DNA of 64,000 nucleotides, taken from Candidatus Hydrogenedentota bacterium (lineage in GTDB: Bacteria; Hydrogenedentota; Hydrogenedentia; Hydrogenedentales; SLHB01). Below are positions 8,705 through 17,270 of this stretch, one piece after another (the first letter of the stretch is position 1; the number at the start of each line of letters is the position of its first letter). The stretch lies in the NCBI GenBank assembly GCA_020848835.1, contig JADLHJ010000081.1:1-64000 (forward strand), written 5' to 3'. A model generated the notes under the pieces. The model saw only the letters and a list, made by a program, of their open reading frames with translations, ran no database searches and was not told where the DNA came from. Position numbers and translations under genes: made by a program.

Positions 8705-10528
8705 CTAGTTCAGCGATCGCGGTTTGATCTCTTTCACATTTGCATTCGGCGGAACCGGTAACGCTTCAGAAGACGCCACGGGCTCCGGCGCCGCGCCGGT
8801 CTCGAGGCGTACGCGCGTTTTCCCGCCCTCCTCGACTCGTTCGCTCACCTTCGCAGGCGCAAGTCCATCATTCTTAATCTTGATCCAAATGTCGAAGGGA
8901 TCTTTCTTCGTCGGATCGATTGGAATGATATCCTGTGCATAAATCGGCGCCGTCATAGACACCATTTCAAGCGGGCCAATTCCCTTTTCCGTCGGCGTCT
9001 TCGACAATCGTGCCCGGTATACAGAATAAGAAGTGGGTGTGTCGGAAATTCTAAACACCTCCGCTTTGTCACTCTCGACTTTCTTGGAGAGGATAGACCA
9101 GCCGTTCCGCAATACTTCTAGCTTCATTCCCTTTGCATTCTTTACTTGCACCGTAAAGTCCACCAGCAATCCAAGCGGAACAATTCCGCCGATGCTCACA
9201 TCAGGCCGACCCACCGCTACTGTCTGTTTTGGCACTTCGGCTGCGGTAAGGTCTACGTTCAAGGTCCGCGGTTTTGTTTGCGCGTCTGCAACAAAATCGA
9301 TAAATGGCGCGTCGAGCCCCGAGGCCACAACCGTCCGGCCCAGTCTCAGCCCCTCAAGAAGCCCTCGCACCGATTTCTCTTTCGCATATATATATGTAAG
9401 CGGCTGACCCATCGGGACTTTCGGGCTTGAGGAAAGGCTGCCAGCAATGCAAGCGGCCTTCAGCCCGCGCGTAGTCTCATAGTCCCAAAACATGTTTGCT
9501 TGCCCATTGGCGGAGAGTTCCAGCGCGGACGCTGCAAGCGACATTGAGTATACGAGATTGCCGTTTTCATCCCGTTTTCGGTAATCGTCGGACAACTTAT
9601 CCAACGCAATACCCGGAACCTTTCGATATTCACGGCACCATACTTCAATAGCATTCACATACCGAAGACCGCGCTGCCAGGGTGCTGTTTGAAAGCACGG
9701 GTGCGCAACGGCGAAGATTCCGCCCTGCGCCTGCACCAACTGGCAGACCCCTTGATCCTCTTTAAAGTTCGAAGGCGGCGCCGGCTTCGTGCTGGGCCCA
9801 TAGATTAGCGCCACGCCGCGCTTTTCGTCCCCCCACTCCATCGCCGGCATGAGGACAACCTTGTCAGACTTAAAATCCGCCTGATAACAGGCTTCCATGG
9901 TGTTGCGATCGGTTATCGCTATATAGTCCAAACCACTCCTTTCCGCACGCTTTACTAGTTCTGCAACAGACTCGACACCTCCGCCGTGCACTGAACGAAC
10001 GTGCAAATCTCCTTTGTACCAACCTGAACTTTTGTTCAAAATTGGCGAATCAAAAGGTAGTGGTTCTGCGTTCGGAAAAGATATTGGACTTGCAGGATCT
10101 GTATTAACTTTCAATTCAAGTTCATCTAATACCAAATCAAAATCTTGATCAAAATTACGCAAAGGAACGTCCACGCCTTGTGTAAGTTCATAGGAAATAA
10201 GAGAGGTACCTCCCTGTGTTACAGTAATATCTTGAATATCACACAGAATCGGGAGATCCCAGTCATAAATATGAATATACGCCTTATATTTACCGGGTGG
10301 CATGGGCCGAAGTGCCTTGCCTTTTTCCAATTCCAGGCGCACGGGCGGTGTATTTAAATTATCTAAACTAATTAAATTGACATACCCCGGCAATGCCTGT
10401 TTTACGATATTGGTAGCTTCAACAAATACGGATGACGCATTTTCGGAGCGATTCATTGCTGGCGCTCCGGCCAATGCCAAAGGGCTACAGGCCAGCAGGA
10501 GCATGATATAGGCGACATGAGGGTACAT
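8705..10528 (-). CDS. secreted PHP-domain metallohydrolase (CehA/McbA-like)
   Basis: A 607-residue protein with a signal peptide (hydrophobic segment up to about residue 20, ending near LAGAPA). The central PHP domain begins at about 170 with KGDLHVRSVHGG, followed by DYIAITDRNTM, MEWGD and FAVAHPCF, which match the metal-binding histidines and acids of CehA/McbA phosphoesterases. The flanking N- and C-terminal parts look like beta-rich accessory domains. The start ATG has GGAG seven bases upstream. The real substrate is unknown. It is transcribed divergently from the GntR regulator, which may control it. Confidence 0.85.
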   Translation of the reverse strand: MYPHVAYIMLLLACSPLALAGAPAMNRSENASSVFVEATNIVKQALPGYVNLISLDNLNTPPVRLELEKGKALRPMPPGKYKAYIHIYDWDLPILCDIQDITVTQGGTSLISYELTQGVDVPLRNFDQDFDLVLDELELKVNTDPASPISFPNAEPLPFDSPILNKSSGWYKGDLHVRSVHGGGVESVAELVKRAERSGLDYIAITDRNTMEACYQADFKSDKVVLMPAMEWGDEKRGVALIYGPSTKPAPPSNFKEDQGVCQLVQAQGGIFAVAHPCFQTAPWQRGLRYVNAIEVWCREYRKVPGIALDKLSDDYRKRDENGNLVYSMSLAASALELSANGQANMFWDYETTRGLKAACIAGSLSSSPKVPMGQPLTYIYAKEKSVRGLLEGLRLGRTVVASGLDAPFIDFVADAQTKPRTLNVDLTAAEVPKQTVAVGRPDVSIGGIVPLGLLVDFTVQVKNAKGMKLEVLRNGWSILSKKVESDKAEVFRISDTPTSYSVYRARLSKTPTEKGIGPLEMVSMTAPIYAQDIIPIDPTKKDPFDIWIKIKNDGLAPAKVSERVEEGGKTRVRLETGAAPEPVASSEALPVPPNANVKEIKPRSLN

Positions 10529-10589
10529 TGTTGTATCTCCAGTGTGGCGATTAAACTGGCTATAAAATTGACTCTCGTACTAGCATGAG

Positions 10590-10600
10590 TATAGACTATA
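10590..10600. promoter_or_regulatory. palindrome TATAG-A-CTATA, candidate GntR operator
   Basis: A perfect 11-base palindrome lies in the 204-base divergent region between the PHP hydrolase and the GntR gene. It overlaps a tandem TATAGAC repeat (10590-10596 and 10597-10603). Its AT-rich TATA...TATA form is like operators of YtrA-type GntR regulators. The assignment is inferred from context. Confidence 0.4.
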
Positions 10601-10700
10601 GACAGTATCAACTGGGGGGCGCGGCGCATAGTGTGGTCGTCGCGATCCCGATTATCATCATTTTCCTACATACGGGGGTAGGGTAATCGGCGTACAAGCG

Positions 10701-10714
10701 TTAGCGTGCGCTAA
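10701..10714. promoter_or_regulatory. palindrome TTAGCG-TG-CGCTAA upstream of GntR gene
   Basis: A perfect 14-base inverted repeat lies 18 bases before the GntR start codon and just before its AAGGAG ribosome site (10719-10724). It could be an autoregulatory operator or a 5' leader hairpin. Confidence 0.4.
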
Positions 10715-10732
10715 GGTCAAGGAGCTTGTCAA

Positions 10733-11179
10733 ATGCTTTCAAGTATCGACATTAACAGCAGTGTGGCGGTTTATGTCCAAATCGAGAATCATGTGCAGTT
10801 CGCCATCGCTTCCGGCCGACTGAAGGCAGGAGATCAGTTGCCGTCCGTCCGAGAATTATCCGAACGATTGAATGTTAATCCGAATACAGTAGCAAAGGCC
10901 TACCGCGACCTCGAGGTAATGGGACTTCTCTATACTCGTCGCGGTATGGGCGTATTCGTCAACAAGGGTGTAGAAGGCAAGTGCCGTGACGAGTGCCGCA
11001 AGCGCATTATCGGGCGCCTTCATGAAGTGGTCGCCGAAGCCAAAGCAGCGGGCATGACCGGCAAAGAAATCTCCGAGGTCACAGAAAAGAGCTTCCAGAT
11101 GGAGAGCGGCCCCTACAGCGCAACCCCGAATTCCTTGACCGCGCTCGCGAAGGCAGCACCGAAAAAAGTCAAAAAATAA
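10733..11179 (+). CDS. GntR-family transcriptional regulator, short YtrA-type
   Basis: A 148-residue protein. The winged helix-turn-helix at residues 10-75 has the family signature (LPSVRELSERLNVNPNTVAKAYRDLE). It is followed by a short C-terminal region of about 65 residues rather than a full effector-binding domain, as in the YtrA subfamily, which often controls ABC transporters. Cysteines at CRDECRK (about 83-87) are unusual. AAGGAG is eight bases before the ATG. No transporter gene is adjacent; the divergent neighbour is the PHP hydrolase, so its target is open. Confidence 0.92.
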   Translation: MLSSIDINSSVAVYVQIENHVQFAIASGRLKAGDQLPSVRELSERLNVNPNTVAKAYRDLEVMGLLYTRRGMGVFVNKGVEGKCRDECRKRIIGRLHEVVAEAKAAGMTGKEISEVTEKSFQMESGPYSATPNSLTALAKAAPKKVKK

Positions 11180-11209
11180 CGCCATAATCCTTAACGCATT
11201 TGTAAATGG

Positions 11210-11256
11210 AGAACTGGGGCCGACACTTGTCGTCGTCTCCAGTTCTTTTCTATTTT
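11210..11256 (+). terminator. terminator after the GntR gene
   Basis: AGAACTGG (11210-11217) pairs with CCAGTTCT (11239-11246), enclosing a smaller CGAC/GTCG hairpin, and is followed by a T-rich stretch. The 323-base gap 11180-11502 contains this terminator, a promoter and the repeat array before the recombinase-like gene. Confidence 0.75.
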
Positions 11257-11380
11257 CAAGTCTATATTTCGCAGGCAGTTATATCATTAAAAGGTTTACC
11301 CAAACTATTCCGGAATCGAGCACTGCGACGACTCACCTTCCAATTTCGCTCCTAAATACGAAAATGGACAGAAAAAACAA

Positions 11381-11409
11381 TTGACATTTTGCTCCTCTTG
11401 TTCTACACT
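11381..11409 (+). promoter_or_regulatory. near-consensus sigma-70 promoter
   Basis: TTGACA (11381-11386), a 17-base spacer and TACACT (11404-11409). It points to the recombinase-like gene and predicts a leader of about 85 bases that includes the inverted and direct repeats. Confidence 0.75.
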
Positions 11410-11446
11410 TAGTATTGACGACTTGGGAAATGGCGTTGAGGGTTGT

Positions 11447-11491
11447 CGAGGCCTGCTAATTAGCAAACCTCGGCGAGTTGAACCTGCTAAT
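11447..11491. repeat. inverted repeat plus direct repeat before the recombinase-like gene
   Basis: An imperfect 26-base inverted repeat (11447-11472) has the perfect core TGCTAATTAGCA (11454-11465) and matching CGAGG/CCTCG ends. CCTGCTAAT occurs at 11452-11460 and again at 11483-11491, 31 bases apart, about three helical turns. It lies between the promoter and the start codon, so it may be an operator, a leader hairpin or a former recombination site. Confidence 0.55.
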
Positions 11492-11502
11492 GGGCTATCA
11501 GC

Positions 11503-12096
11503 ATGGTCACTCAACCACTGATTGGGTACATGGTGCAAATGGAACCAATTGACGAGCAGTCAGTAGAACAGCGGGGCGCACACACCGCAGGTTTAACCGA
11601 TGCCTCCATCGGGTCTCGGACTATGCCTGCCGTCCAAGATAGACCCACGCTGAATGAACACTTCGACTCGACCGCGCGGCTTTCGCACGGTGCGAAAGTC
11701 AAACGTGGACAGCTCACCGCCGTTCAGCAGGGACGCTACGGCACAGGCCCTGCCCCATACGGCTACCGCCGCGGGAACGATGGCGAAAAACCGCTCGTAG
11801 TAGACGATCGCGAGGCTGAAGTTGTCCGTATCATCTTTCGCGAATATCTCGCTACCCGGAGTACGGGCAAGGTAGTGTCCTACTTACATTCAAAGCAGAT
11901 TATGACGCGCAAAGGCAACAAATGGTCGCGTCAGGCGATCGCCATCATTCTTTCAAACCGCACCTATCGCGGACGTGTCAGTTATGGTGACGTCGAAACT
12001 CAAGGCGTGCACGATCCTATCATCGATCCCGCGCTCTTCTACAAAGCGAATGCTGTTCGCGAACGGCGAAAGCGTCGTCGCGATTCTGACGACTAG
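11503..12096 (+). CDS. orphan serine-recombinase 'Recombinase' domain protein, no catalytic domain
   Basis: A 197-residue protein. Residues about 60-190 match the Recombinase (PF07508-type) DNA-binding module of large serine recombinases: a linker helix (KRGQLTAVQQGRYGTG), PYGYRRG, VVRIIFREYL, MTRKGNKWSRQAI and LSNRTYRGRV. The N-terminal resolvase domain with the catalytic serine, normally about 140 residues, is missing and no remnant is visible upstream. Instead there is a short N-terminus of unknown type. The gene has a strong promoter and its own terminator, so it looks expressed and not simply decayed. A DNA-binding or regulatory role is inferred; a truncated mobile-element remnant is the alternative. 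Confidence 0.8.
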   Translation: MVTQPLIGYMVQMEPIDEQSVEQRGAHTAGLTDASIGSRTMPAVQDRPTLNEHFDSTARLSHGAKVKRGQLTAVQQGRYGTGPAPYGYRRGNDGEKPLVVDDREAEVVRIIFREYLATRSTGKVVSYLHSKQIMTRKGNKWSRQAIAIILSNRTYRGRVSYGDVETQGVHDPIIDPALFYKANAVRERRKRRRDSDD

Positions 12097-12120
12097 AATA
12101 GGTTTCCTGGGCTTGGCGCG

Positions 12121-12161
12121 GCTTGGGGCGAATTTTATCGCCCCAGGCCGTATTTATTTTG
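12121..12161 (+). terminator. strong rho-independent terminator
   Basis: GCTTGGGGCGA (12121-12131) pairs with TCGCCCCAGGC (12138-12148), with one G-U pair and a six-base loop, and is followed by a T-rich tail. It ends the recombinase-like transcript. Confidence 0.85.
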
Positions 12162-12222
12162 CGGTGCAGGGCGCGCAGCAGGTACGATCCACTATCGACA
12201 TCCCCCAAGGAAAGGCCCATTC

Positions 12223-12762
12223 ATGCTCGATCGCAATAACGCCGCGCTAGTCGTTATCGACTATCAAGAAAGACTCCTCCCCAAGATTCATGGCGCAGAG
12301 GCGGTCACCGAACAGGCCATCAAGCTTATCCGTTTCGCGCGCGAACTCGACATCCCGATTTTATGGACAGAACAATATCCTAAAGGACTCGGGCACACCG
12401 TAGAAACCGTTGCCGCGGAATTGCGCGGCAAAACGCCCATCGAAAAAACGGCATTCGGCTGTTTGGGCGACACCAATTTCGCAACCGCAGTGGACAACAC
12501 CGGCCGCAAGCAACTATTGCTAACGGGTATCGAGGCGCACATCTGCGTTATGCAGACCGCTTTACTCGCCCTCGAAAAAAATTACGCCGTCTTCATCCCC
12601 CGCGACGCAGTAGGCTCCCGTTTTCCGAACGAATACGACGCAGGCCTCAGCCGCCTTGAACGCGCCGGCGCCGAAATCGTCACCACCGAAATGGCTATTT
12701 TCGAAATGCTGCGCGAAGCGGGCACCCCTGAATTCAAAAAAGCATTACCGCTCATCAAGTAA
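12223..12762 (+). CDS. isochorismatase-family cysteine hydrolase
   Basis: A 179-residue alpha/beta hydrolase of the YcaC/nicotinamidase superfamily. The catalytic triad is visible: aspartate in VVIDYQERL (residue about 11), lysine in IEKTAFGC (about 81) and cysteine in GIEAHICVMQTA (about 109). The substrate is not predictable from sequence. It begins after a terminator and is followed 20 bases later by a secreted glycosidase-like gene. Confidence 0.92.
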   Translation: MLDRNNAALVVIDYQERLLPKIHGAEAVTEQAIKLIRFARELDIPILWTEQYPKGLGHTVETVAAELRGKTPIEKTAFGCLGDTNFATAVDNTGRKQLLLTGIEAHICVMQTALLALEKNYAVFIPRDAVGSRFPNEYDAGLSRLERAGAEIVTTEMAIFEMLREAGTPEFKKALPLIK

Positions 12763-12782
12763 TACATCTGCGCGAGGTTTCC

Positions 12783-14066
12783 ATGTCGTATTATCGATCT
12801 TCGAATTCGCAGGCCCTATCCTTCTCTCGTAGTCGCGCTCGCAATCGAACGTTCGCCTTTCTATTGCTCATCGCGCCATTCCTTTCGATCTGCACGCAGG
12901 CCGTCACCACCGCCTACGATACAGACGGTACGATCACCGTCGATGGCAAGAGAACCTTTATCACCGGCACCTATATGGTTGGCAATAAATACAACGCGCC
13001 GACCCCGACGCCAGCACTCTACAAAGAACTCGCGGACGCAGGGTTCAATCTCGTGCAAGCCTCCGGCGAGAGTATGGATCACGCCCAGGCTGCAGGGCTC
13101 ATGACGTGGACTGGTGCTGGCGTTATCGATTTAAAGGACCCAGAAACAAGCGGAAAGCAATTGGCCGAGCGGGTAAGCGCGGTGAAGGACCATCCTTCGC
13201 TGGCGTTTCTCGAAACCTCCGACGAGCCTGCGTGGACATGGATGAAAGCGGAACCGCGCCTCACCGCCGACGCATTTGCAAAGTCATATCCGATCGTTAA
13301 AGCAACCGATCCCAACCATCTGCTTTACACAAACCACGCGCCCACAAATCTGATTAGCACCCTTGTGCAATACAACGCGGGTACCGACATTGTCGCTGTC
13401 GATATCTATCCCGTAAATCCTGGCAACCTTAAACCACAGTACGCGCTTTTTGAAGACGGTCTACAAGGCGATCTTAACAACACGCACATCAGCCAAGTGG
13501 GCGAATACTGCGACAAGATGCGAAAGGTCGCCGGGCCAAACCGCCCCGTGTTCATGGTGTTGCAAGCTTTCGCCTGGGAAATGCTCACGGACGAAAAAGA
13601 ACGCGACACTACAAAAGTCCTCTACCCCACCTTTGAACAATCACGATACATGGCGTGGCAATCCATTGTTCACGGCGCGAACGGCATTGTTTATTGGGGC
13701 AGCTTTTACACGCCTCAACCCTCTGACTGCTGGACAGGCATTACGCGCACAACGCGCGAAATTTCGGATTTACGCGAAGTGCTCGCGCAACGCAACGCTA
13801 CACCAAAGATTGAATTTGTATATCATGAGCTGGGGCGGTCGGTGGACAAAGGCGTCGAGTGGATTGCGAAGGAACACGAAGGCAAGCTCTATCTCTTCAC
13901 CTGCAATTCCGATAAGAGTCCTTGCCGCGTCACGCTAAAGGGATTAGACGGTTGGAAAGCGGCAAAAGTAATCAGCGAGGACCGCACGATCGCCTTGGCA
14001 GAAAGTTCAATGACGGAGGACTGGGCCCCTTTTAGCGTGCACCTCTACGAATTTGCCCGCGACTAG
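12783..14066 (+). CDS. secreted glycoside hydrolase-like TIM-barrel protein
   Basis: A 427-residue protein with an N-terminal charged stretch and a hydrophobic signal segment (about residues 25-42). The rest looks like a (beta/alpha)8 barrel: GKRTFITGTYMVG, GFNLVQASG, a possible acid/base glutamate in FLETSDEPAW, DIVAVDIYPV and VYWGSFY. This layout recalls GH2/GH5-like enzymes, but I cannot name a family, so the catalytic role is inferred. GAGG sits five bases before the ATG. Its TAG stop shares the palindromic CTAG with the stop of the convergent tatB. Confidence 0.7.
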   Translation: MSYYRSSNSQALSFSRSRARNRTFAFLLLIAPFLSICTQAVTTAYDTDGTITVDGKRTFITGTYMVGNKYNAPTPTPALYKELADAGFNLVQASGESMDHAQAAGLMTWTGAGVIDLKDPETSGKQLAERVSAVKDHPSLAFLETSDEPAWTWMKAEPRLTADAFAKSYPIVKATDPNHLLYTNHAPTNLISTLVQYNAGTDIVAVDIYPVNPGNLKPQYALFEDGLQGDLNNTHISQVGEYCDKMRKVAGPNRPVFMVLQAFAWEMLTDEKERDTTKVLYPTFEQSRYMAWQSIVHGANGIVYWGSFYTPQPSDCWTGITRTTREISDLREVLAQRNATPKIEFVYHELGRSVDKGVEWIAKEHEGKLYLFTCNSDKSPCRVTLKGLDGWKAAKVISEDRTIALAESSMTEDWAPFSVHLYEFARD

Positions 14067-14548
14067 TCAGAACCATCTTTCGGGCGCATGTCGTACGCAC
14101 TTGCGGCCTGATACTCATCCTCTTCCGTCATGGGAGGAACTGGGGCGTCGCCTTCATCTTTGCGCTGCCACTGCGTATCTTCCGAACGGCTTTCAGCCGA
14201 TGGGCTTTCAGACTCAAACGCGACCGGCGCCTCATTCGCCCCAGTCGTTCTCGCGACCGGTTCTGCGGCGGACACTGAAGTCGAAGTTGCCGCGGGCGGC
14301 GTCTCATCGCTCTCCCCCGTCAACTTGTCCAGCAATTCCTCCGGCTTAAACTTCCGTAGATCGCGAAACTCTTTTTTTACCGGATTAATCTCGTGCAGAA
14401 TATCGCGCTTTGCGTCATCCCAATGTTCGCGAAAATCGCGCACGAGCCGCAGAAAAACCTTCGCCTGGGTTGGAAATTTTTCAGGACCCAGAAAAATGAG
14501 CGCGACCGCCGCGATAATGAGAAGCTCTGTTGTCCCAATGTTAAACAT
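14063..14548 (-). CDS. tatB: Sec-independent translocase protein TatB
   Basis: A 161-residue protein with the TatA/B N-terminal membrane helix and the GPEKFP hinge at residues 21-26, followed by an amphipathic helix. Glu8 (MFNIGTTE) is the residue that typifies TatB over TatA. The C-terminal 80 residues are acidic, rich in Ala and Pro, and probably disordered. It lies 18 bases downstream of tatC. With TatC it forms the receptor complex for twin-arginine precursors such as the DUF1501 proteins in this window. A TatA could be encoded elsewhere. Confidence 0.9.
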   Translation of the reverse strand: MFNIGTTELLIIAAVALIFLGPEKFPTQAKVFLRLVRDFREHWDDAKRDILHEINPVKKEFRDLRKFKPEELLDKLTGESDETPPAATSTSVSAAEPVARTTGANEAPVAFESESPSAESRSEDTQWQRKDEGDAPVPPMTEEDEYQAASAYDMRPKDGSD

Positions 14549-14566
14549 AGTTGCTTGACACTCTCG

Positions 14567-15313
14567 CTACGCCACCGATTGCCGGCGTGCAATCAGATAT
14601 GAAATCCATATGCATGCTTCGTACATTAGCACCAGTGGAATCCACATCGTCAACAAATTGATCGGATCTGCAGTCGGAGTTAGTGCAGCCGCGGCGATAC
14701 ACAACAAAACCGCCGCAATGCTCCGATATTTCTTCAGCATTTGAGGCGTGACCAATCCCAAATAAACACATATCAAGACCACCATCGGAAATTGGAATGC
14801 GAACGCAAACGCCAGCAAGAGCAGAAATTCAAAGTCGATCGTGTCCGACATAAGCAACTGTTGCTCGACGTCCGGGGGGTTCCATTGCACCATCATGGTA
14901 ATTAGCTGTGGCGAAACCAGGAAATAAGCGACGCCGGCCCCCGAAAGGGCTAGCACCCCACATCCAAGAATTAGAATCAATGCGACTTTTTTCTCTTTTG
15001 GCTTTAGACCGGGGAAGACGAAGGCACATAATTCGTACATAATGTGCGGCAAACAAAATACCAGGGCGCCGTATGTCGCAAGTTTCATTGGGACCGTCAT
15101 CGGTTCCATCGGTTTGTTGGTAATCCACTTGACATTTGCAGCCAAGAGTGGATAGCGCATAATTTCGAATAAATATTCGGAGAGGGCGAAAGAAACGCAG
15201 AAAGCAACCGCCAACCCCACGACTACGCGAATCAATCGAACACGCAATTCGCCCAGGTGCTCGGTAAATGTCATCCGCTTGTCGTCGTCACCCAACATGC
15301 CCATAGTCGCCAT
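14567..15313 (-). CDS. tatC: Sec-independent translocase protein TatC
   Basis: A 248-residue polytopic protein with six predicted helices. Hallmarks are the N-terminal FTEHLGELRVRL motif near residue 15-26, which recognises twin-arginine signals, the PLLAANVKWI region, and YELCAFVFPGL after helix 2. It heads a tatC-tatB pair on the minus strand. The start may be residue 1 (MATMGML) or the ATG three codons later. Confidence 0.96.
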   Translation of the reverse strand: MATMGMLGDDDKRMTFTEHLGELRVRLIRVVVGLAVAFCVSFALSEYLFEIMRYPLLAANVKWITNKPMEPMTVPMKLATYGALVFCLPHIMYELCAFVFPGLKPKEKKVALILILGCGVLALSGAGVAYFLVSPQLITMMVQWNPPDVEQQLLMSDTIDFEFLLLLAFAFAFQFPMVVLICVYLGLVTPQMLKKYRSIAAVLLCIAAAALTPTADPINLLTMWIPLVLMYEACIWISYLIARRQSVA

Positions 15314-15427
15314 AGTATTTCGTATCGTCCTGAGAGACGCAATCGCGTCATTTCATGTCAGTTTGCAGCAGCCACGCTCGCAATCTAGATCGTACTAGTC
15401 ACCCAAGCTCGTTGCAAATACCTCGAG

Positions 15428-15461
15428 GCAAAAACACTAAAGGCGACCTTGCGGTCGCCTT
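15428..15461 (-). terminator. terminator of the HU gene
   Basis: AAGGCGACC (15440-15448) and GGTCGCCTT (15453-15461) form a nine-base stem with a four-base loop. Read on the minus strand it is followed by a T-rich segment. It separates the HU gene from tatC. Confidence 0.8.
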
Positions 15462-15482
15462 GGAAAAATATCGCAAATCGAG

Positions 15483-15830
15483 TTATATGCTTGGCGCGCT
15501 TGCCGTTCCTAGGTGTTCCACAGGATCGCTAAACGAGGGTGGCGGCAGTTTGCCAGGGTCCTGCACGTACTCTTTAAGGGCCTTGCCTGGCTTGAACGTA
15601 GCCACCTTCTTTTCGGAGATCGGCACCTCCTCACCCGTGCGCGGGTTACGGCCAATGCGCGCATCACGCGATTTCACTTCAAAGACCCCGAAATTGCGAA
15701 TCTCGAGGCGCTGCCCTTCAGATAAACACGCCACAATTGCGTCAAGCGTGCCTTGAATTACTACCGATACTTCGTTCTGTGTGTACCCCAACCGTTCCGC
15801 AACATCAATCACAAGTTCGCGCTTGGTCAA
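15483..15830 (-). CDS. HU/IHF-family DNA-binding protein with C-terminal extension
   Basis: A 115-residue protein whose first 90 residues are an HU/IHF fold (TKRELVIDVAERLG, IRNFGVFEVKSRDARIGRNPRTGEEVPI, KVATFKPGKALKEYV). The beta-arm tip RNPRTGE is conserved, and the RIGRNP wording is closer to IHF-alpha. A proline-rich tail of about 20 residues is extra. The start codon is TTG at 15828-15830 with AGGGGG six bases upstream, and the MTKREL beginning matches the paralogue at 53.3-53.7 kb. The two could form heterodimers. Confidence 0.93.
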   Translation of the reverse strand: MTKRELVIDVAERLGYTQNEVSVVIQGTLDAIVACLSEGQRLEIRNFGVFEVKSRDARIGRNPRTGEEVPISEKKVATFKPGKALKEYVQDPGKLPPPSFSDPVEHLGTASAPSI

Positions 15831-15899
15831 GCGACACCCCCTCTTCCACTAGATCCCAATATCCCACTGAAGTCCATCCGCGAGAAACAATACGGCTGT

Positions 15900-16502
15900 T
15901 TACTGTGCAGGCGGCAACGCTTGAGTTGATCGCCCTCCGCCAAAGAGATCATTAAACGAGTCAACCCACATTTGCCCATACCCGGTAACTGACGCGATAA
16001 CAATAATGGCAATGATGATGCCAATTACGATCAATGCCTGCTTCGTACCTTTGGACATCCCCTGCCTTGCCGGAGCATTGATCATATTGCCGACAATGAC
16101 ATTCTCGCCGGCTTCAGCGCGCACCTTCTTGTCTTCCAGCGCGCCCAAGGTCTCGTTGATCGAAATGAACGAGCGGTGCCATTCGTTCTGCAATTTCTTG
16201 ATGGCCACTTCCGACTGCGAATAGATCGCTTCCAGGTTGGTCGCGCCCGAAACGATGTTCATCGTGTTCGCGTCGAACTTGTAGTCCGCGCCGAGGCTCT
16301 CCTTCAGCACCTGGTGCTCGCGCGCCAGCTTACTCTTGATCTTCAGGAACTGGTTCTCGAGCTGCGCTTTGTTCACACCAGGGCTGGGATACGCGCTCAG
16401 AATCTGGTTGAACAGCAACCAGTCGTTCATGAACTCGCGAGTGAGCTGGATGCTGCGATCCAGCAATTCAATGATCTTAAGTTGTTTCTTGTTCGGGGCC
16501 AT
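15900..16502 (-). CDS. coiled-coil protein with one C-terminal membrane helix
   Basis: A 200-residue protein that I cannot assign to a family. Residues 1-130 are predicted mostly helical with charged heptad-like stretches (KIIELLDRSIQLTREF, LKIKSKLAREHQVLKESL). A single strongly hydrophobic helix lies near 150-170 (ALIVIGIIIAIIVIASV), followed by a short Gly/Pro tail. LemA-like proteins have some resemblance but the membrane segment is at the other end. The ATG at 16502 is preferred because GGAGG is upstream. Confidence 0.7.
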   Translation of the reverse strand: MAPNKKQLKIIELLDRSIQLTREFMNDWLLFNQILSAYPSPGVNKAQLENQFLKIKSKLAREHQVLKESLGADYKFDANTMNIVSGATNLEAIYSQSEVAIKKLQNEWHRSFISINETLGALEDKKVRAEAGENVIVGNMINAPARQGMSKGTKQALIVIGIIIAIIVIASVTGYGQMWVDSFNDLFGGGRSTQALPPAQ

Positions 16503-16697
16503 GGGGCACCGCGCCTCCGCTGTAAGTTTAGGAACTCCCCAAGAGAATCTGTTGACTGTAACATATGACGGAATGCAAGTCAAAAGCCTAAGTAGCACGC
16601 AGACACGAGCTTATGGCAATCGCCGCAAAGTGGAGCACGGGCGTCTCGCTTGTGTTTTCTTATCGTCCGCCGTGCTTATGGTCCATCAATCCTTTGT

Positions 16698-17270
16698 CTA
16701 GACCTTCACCGCCATAAAATTCTTGATCATCTGCTTGCCGCACTCCGTCAGTATGCTTTCCGGGTGGAATTGAACTCCCCAGACCGGGTGCTCTTTATGG
16801 GCAACCGCCATGATCTCACCCTGGTCCGTGGTCTCCGCAGTGATTTCGAGGCAGTCCGGGCAGGTGTCTCGTTTGATTACGAGACTATGATAGCGCGTTG
16901 CATTGAACGGAGACGGCACGTCGGCAAAAAACGAATTGCCGTTGTGCTTAATCGAGCTGATCTTCCCGTGCATAATCCGGTCCGCGCGCACGACATCTCC
17001 GCCGTAGGCCGCACCGATGCTCTGATGTCCGAGGCACACGCCAAGAATTGGGAACTCACGTCCCAATTCCTTGATCGTATCGATTGAGATCCCCGCCTCA
17101 TACGGCGTACACGGCCCAGGTGAGATTACTATGCGGTCTGGCTTCAATTCGCGCACACCGGCCACGGTAATCGCATCGTTGCGAAACACGCGCACGTCGG
17201 GTTCCAACTCGCCGAAGTACTGCACGAGGTTATAGGTAAACGAATCGTAGTTATCGATAAGCACAATCAT
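16698..17270 (-). CDS. trpG: anthranilate synthase component II (glutamine amidotransferase)
   Basis: A 190-residue class I glutamine amidotransferase. Catalytic cysteine C79 is in [10 protein letters not shown] and the His/Glu pair is in QFHPES near residue 170. It releases ammonia from glutamine for the TrpE subunit. Its ATG overlaps the TGA of trpE (ATGA), giving translational coupling. Some TrpG proteins also serve PabB, so it may have a dual role in folate synthesis. Confidence 0.94.
   Translation of the reverse strand: MIVLIDNYDSFTYNLVQYFGELEPDVRVFRNDAITVAGVRELKPDRIVISPGPCTPYEAGISIDTIKELGREFPILGVCLGHQSIGAAYGGDVVRADRIMHGKISSIKHNGNSFFADVPSPFNATRYHSLVIKRDTCPDCLEITAETTDQGEIMAVAHKEHPVWGVQFHPESILTECGKQMIKNFMAVKV

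Noticed and set aside
14063-14066. Frameshift at the shared stop of the glycosidase-like gene and tatB
   Set aside because: Both genes use the palindromic CTAG for their TAG stops on opposite strands. This is a normal convergent overlap.
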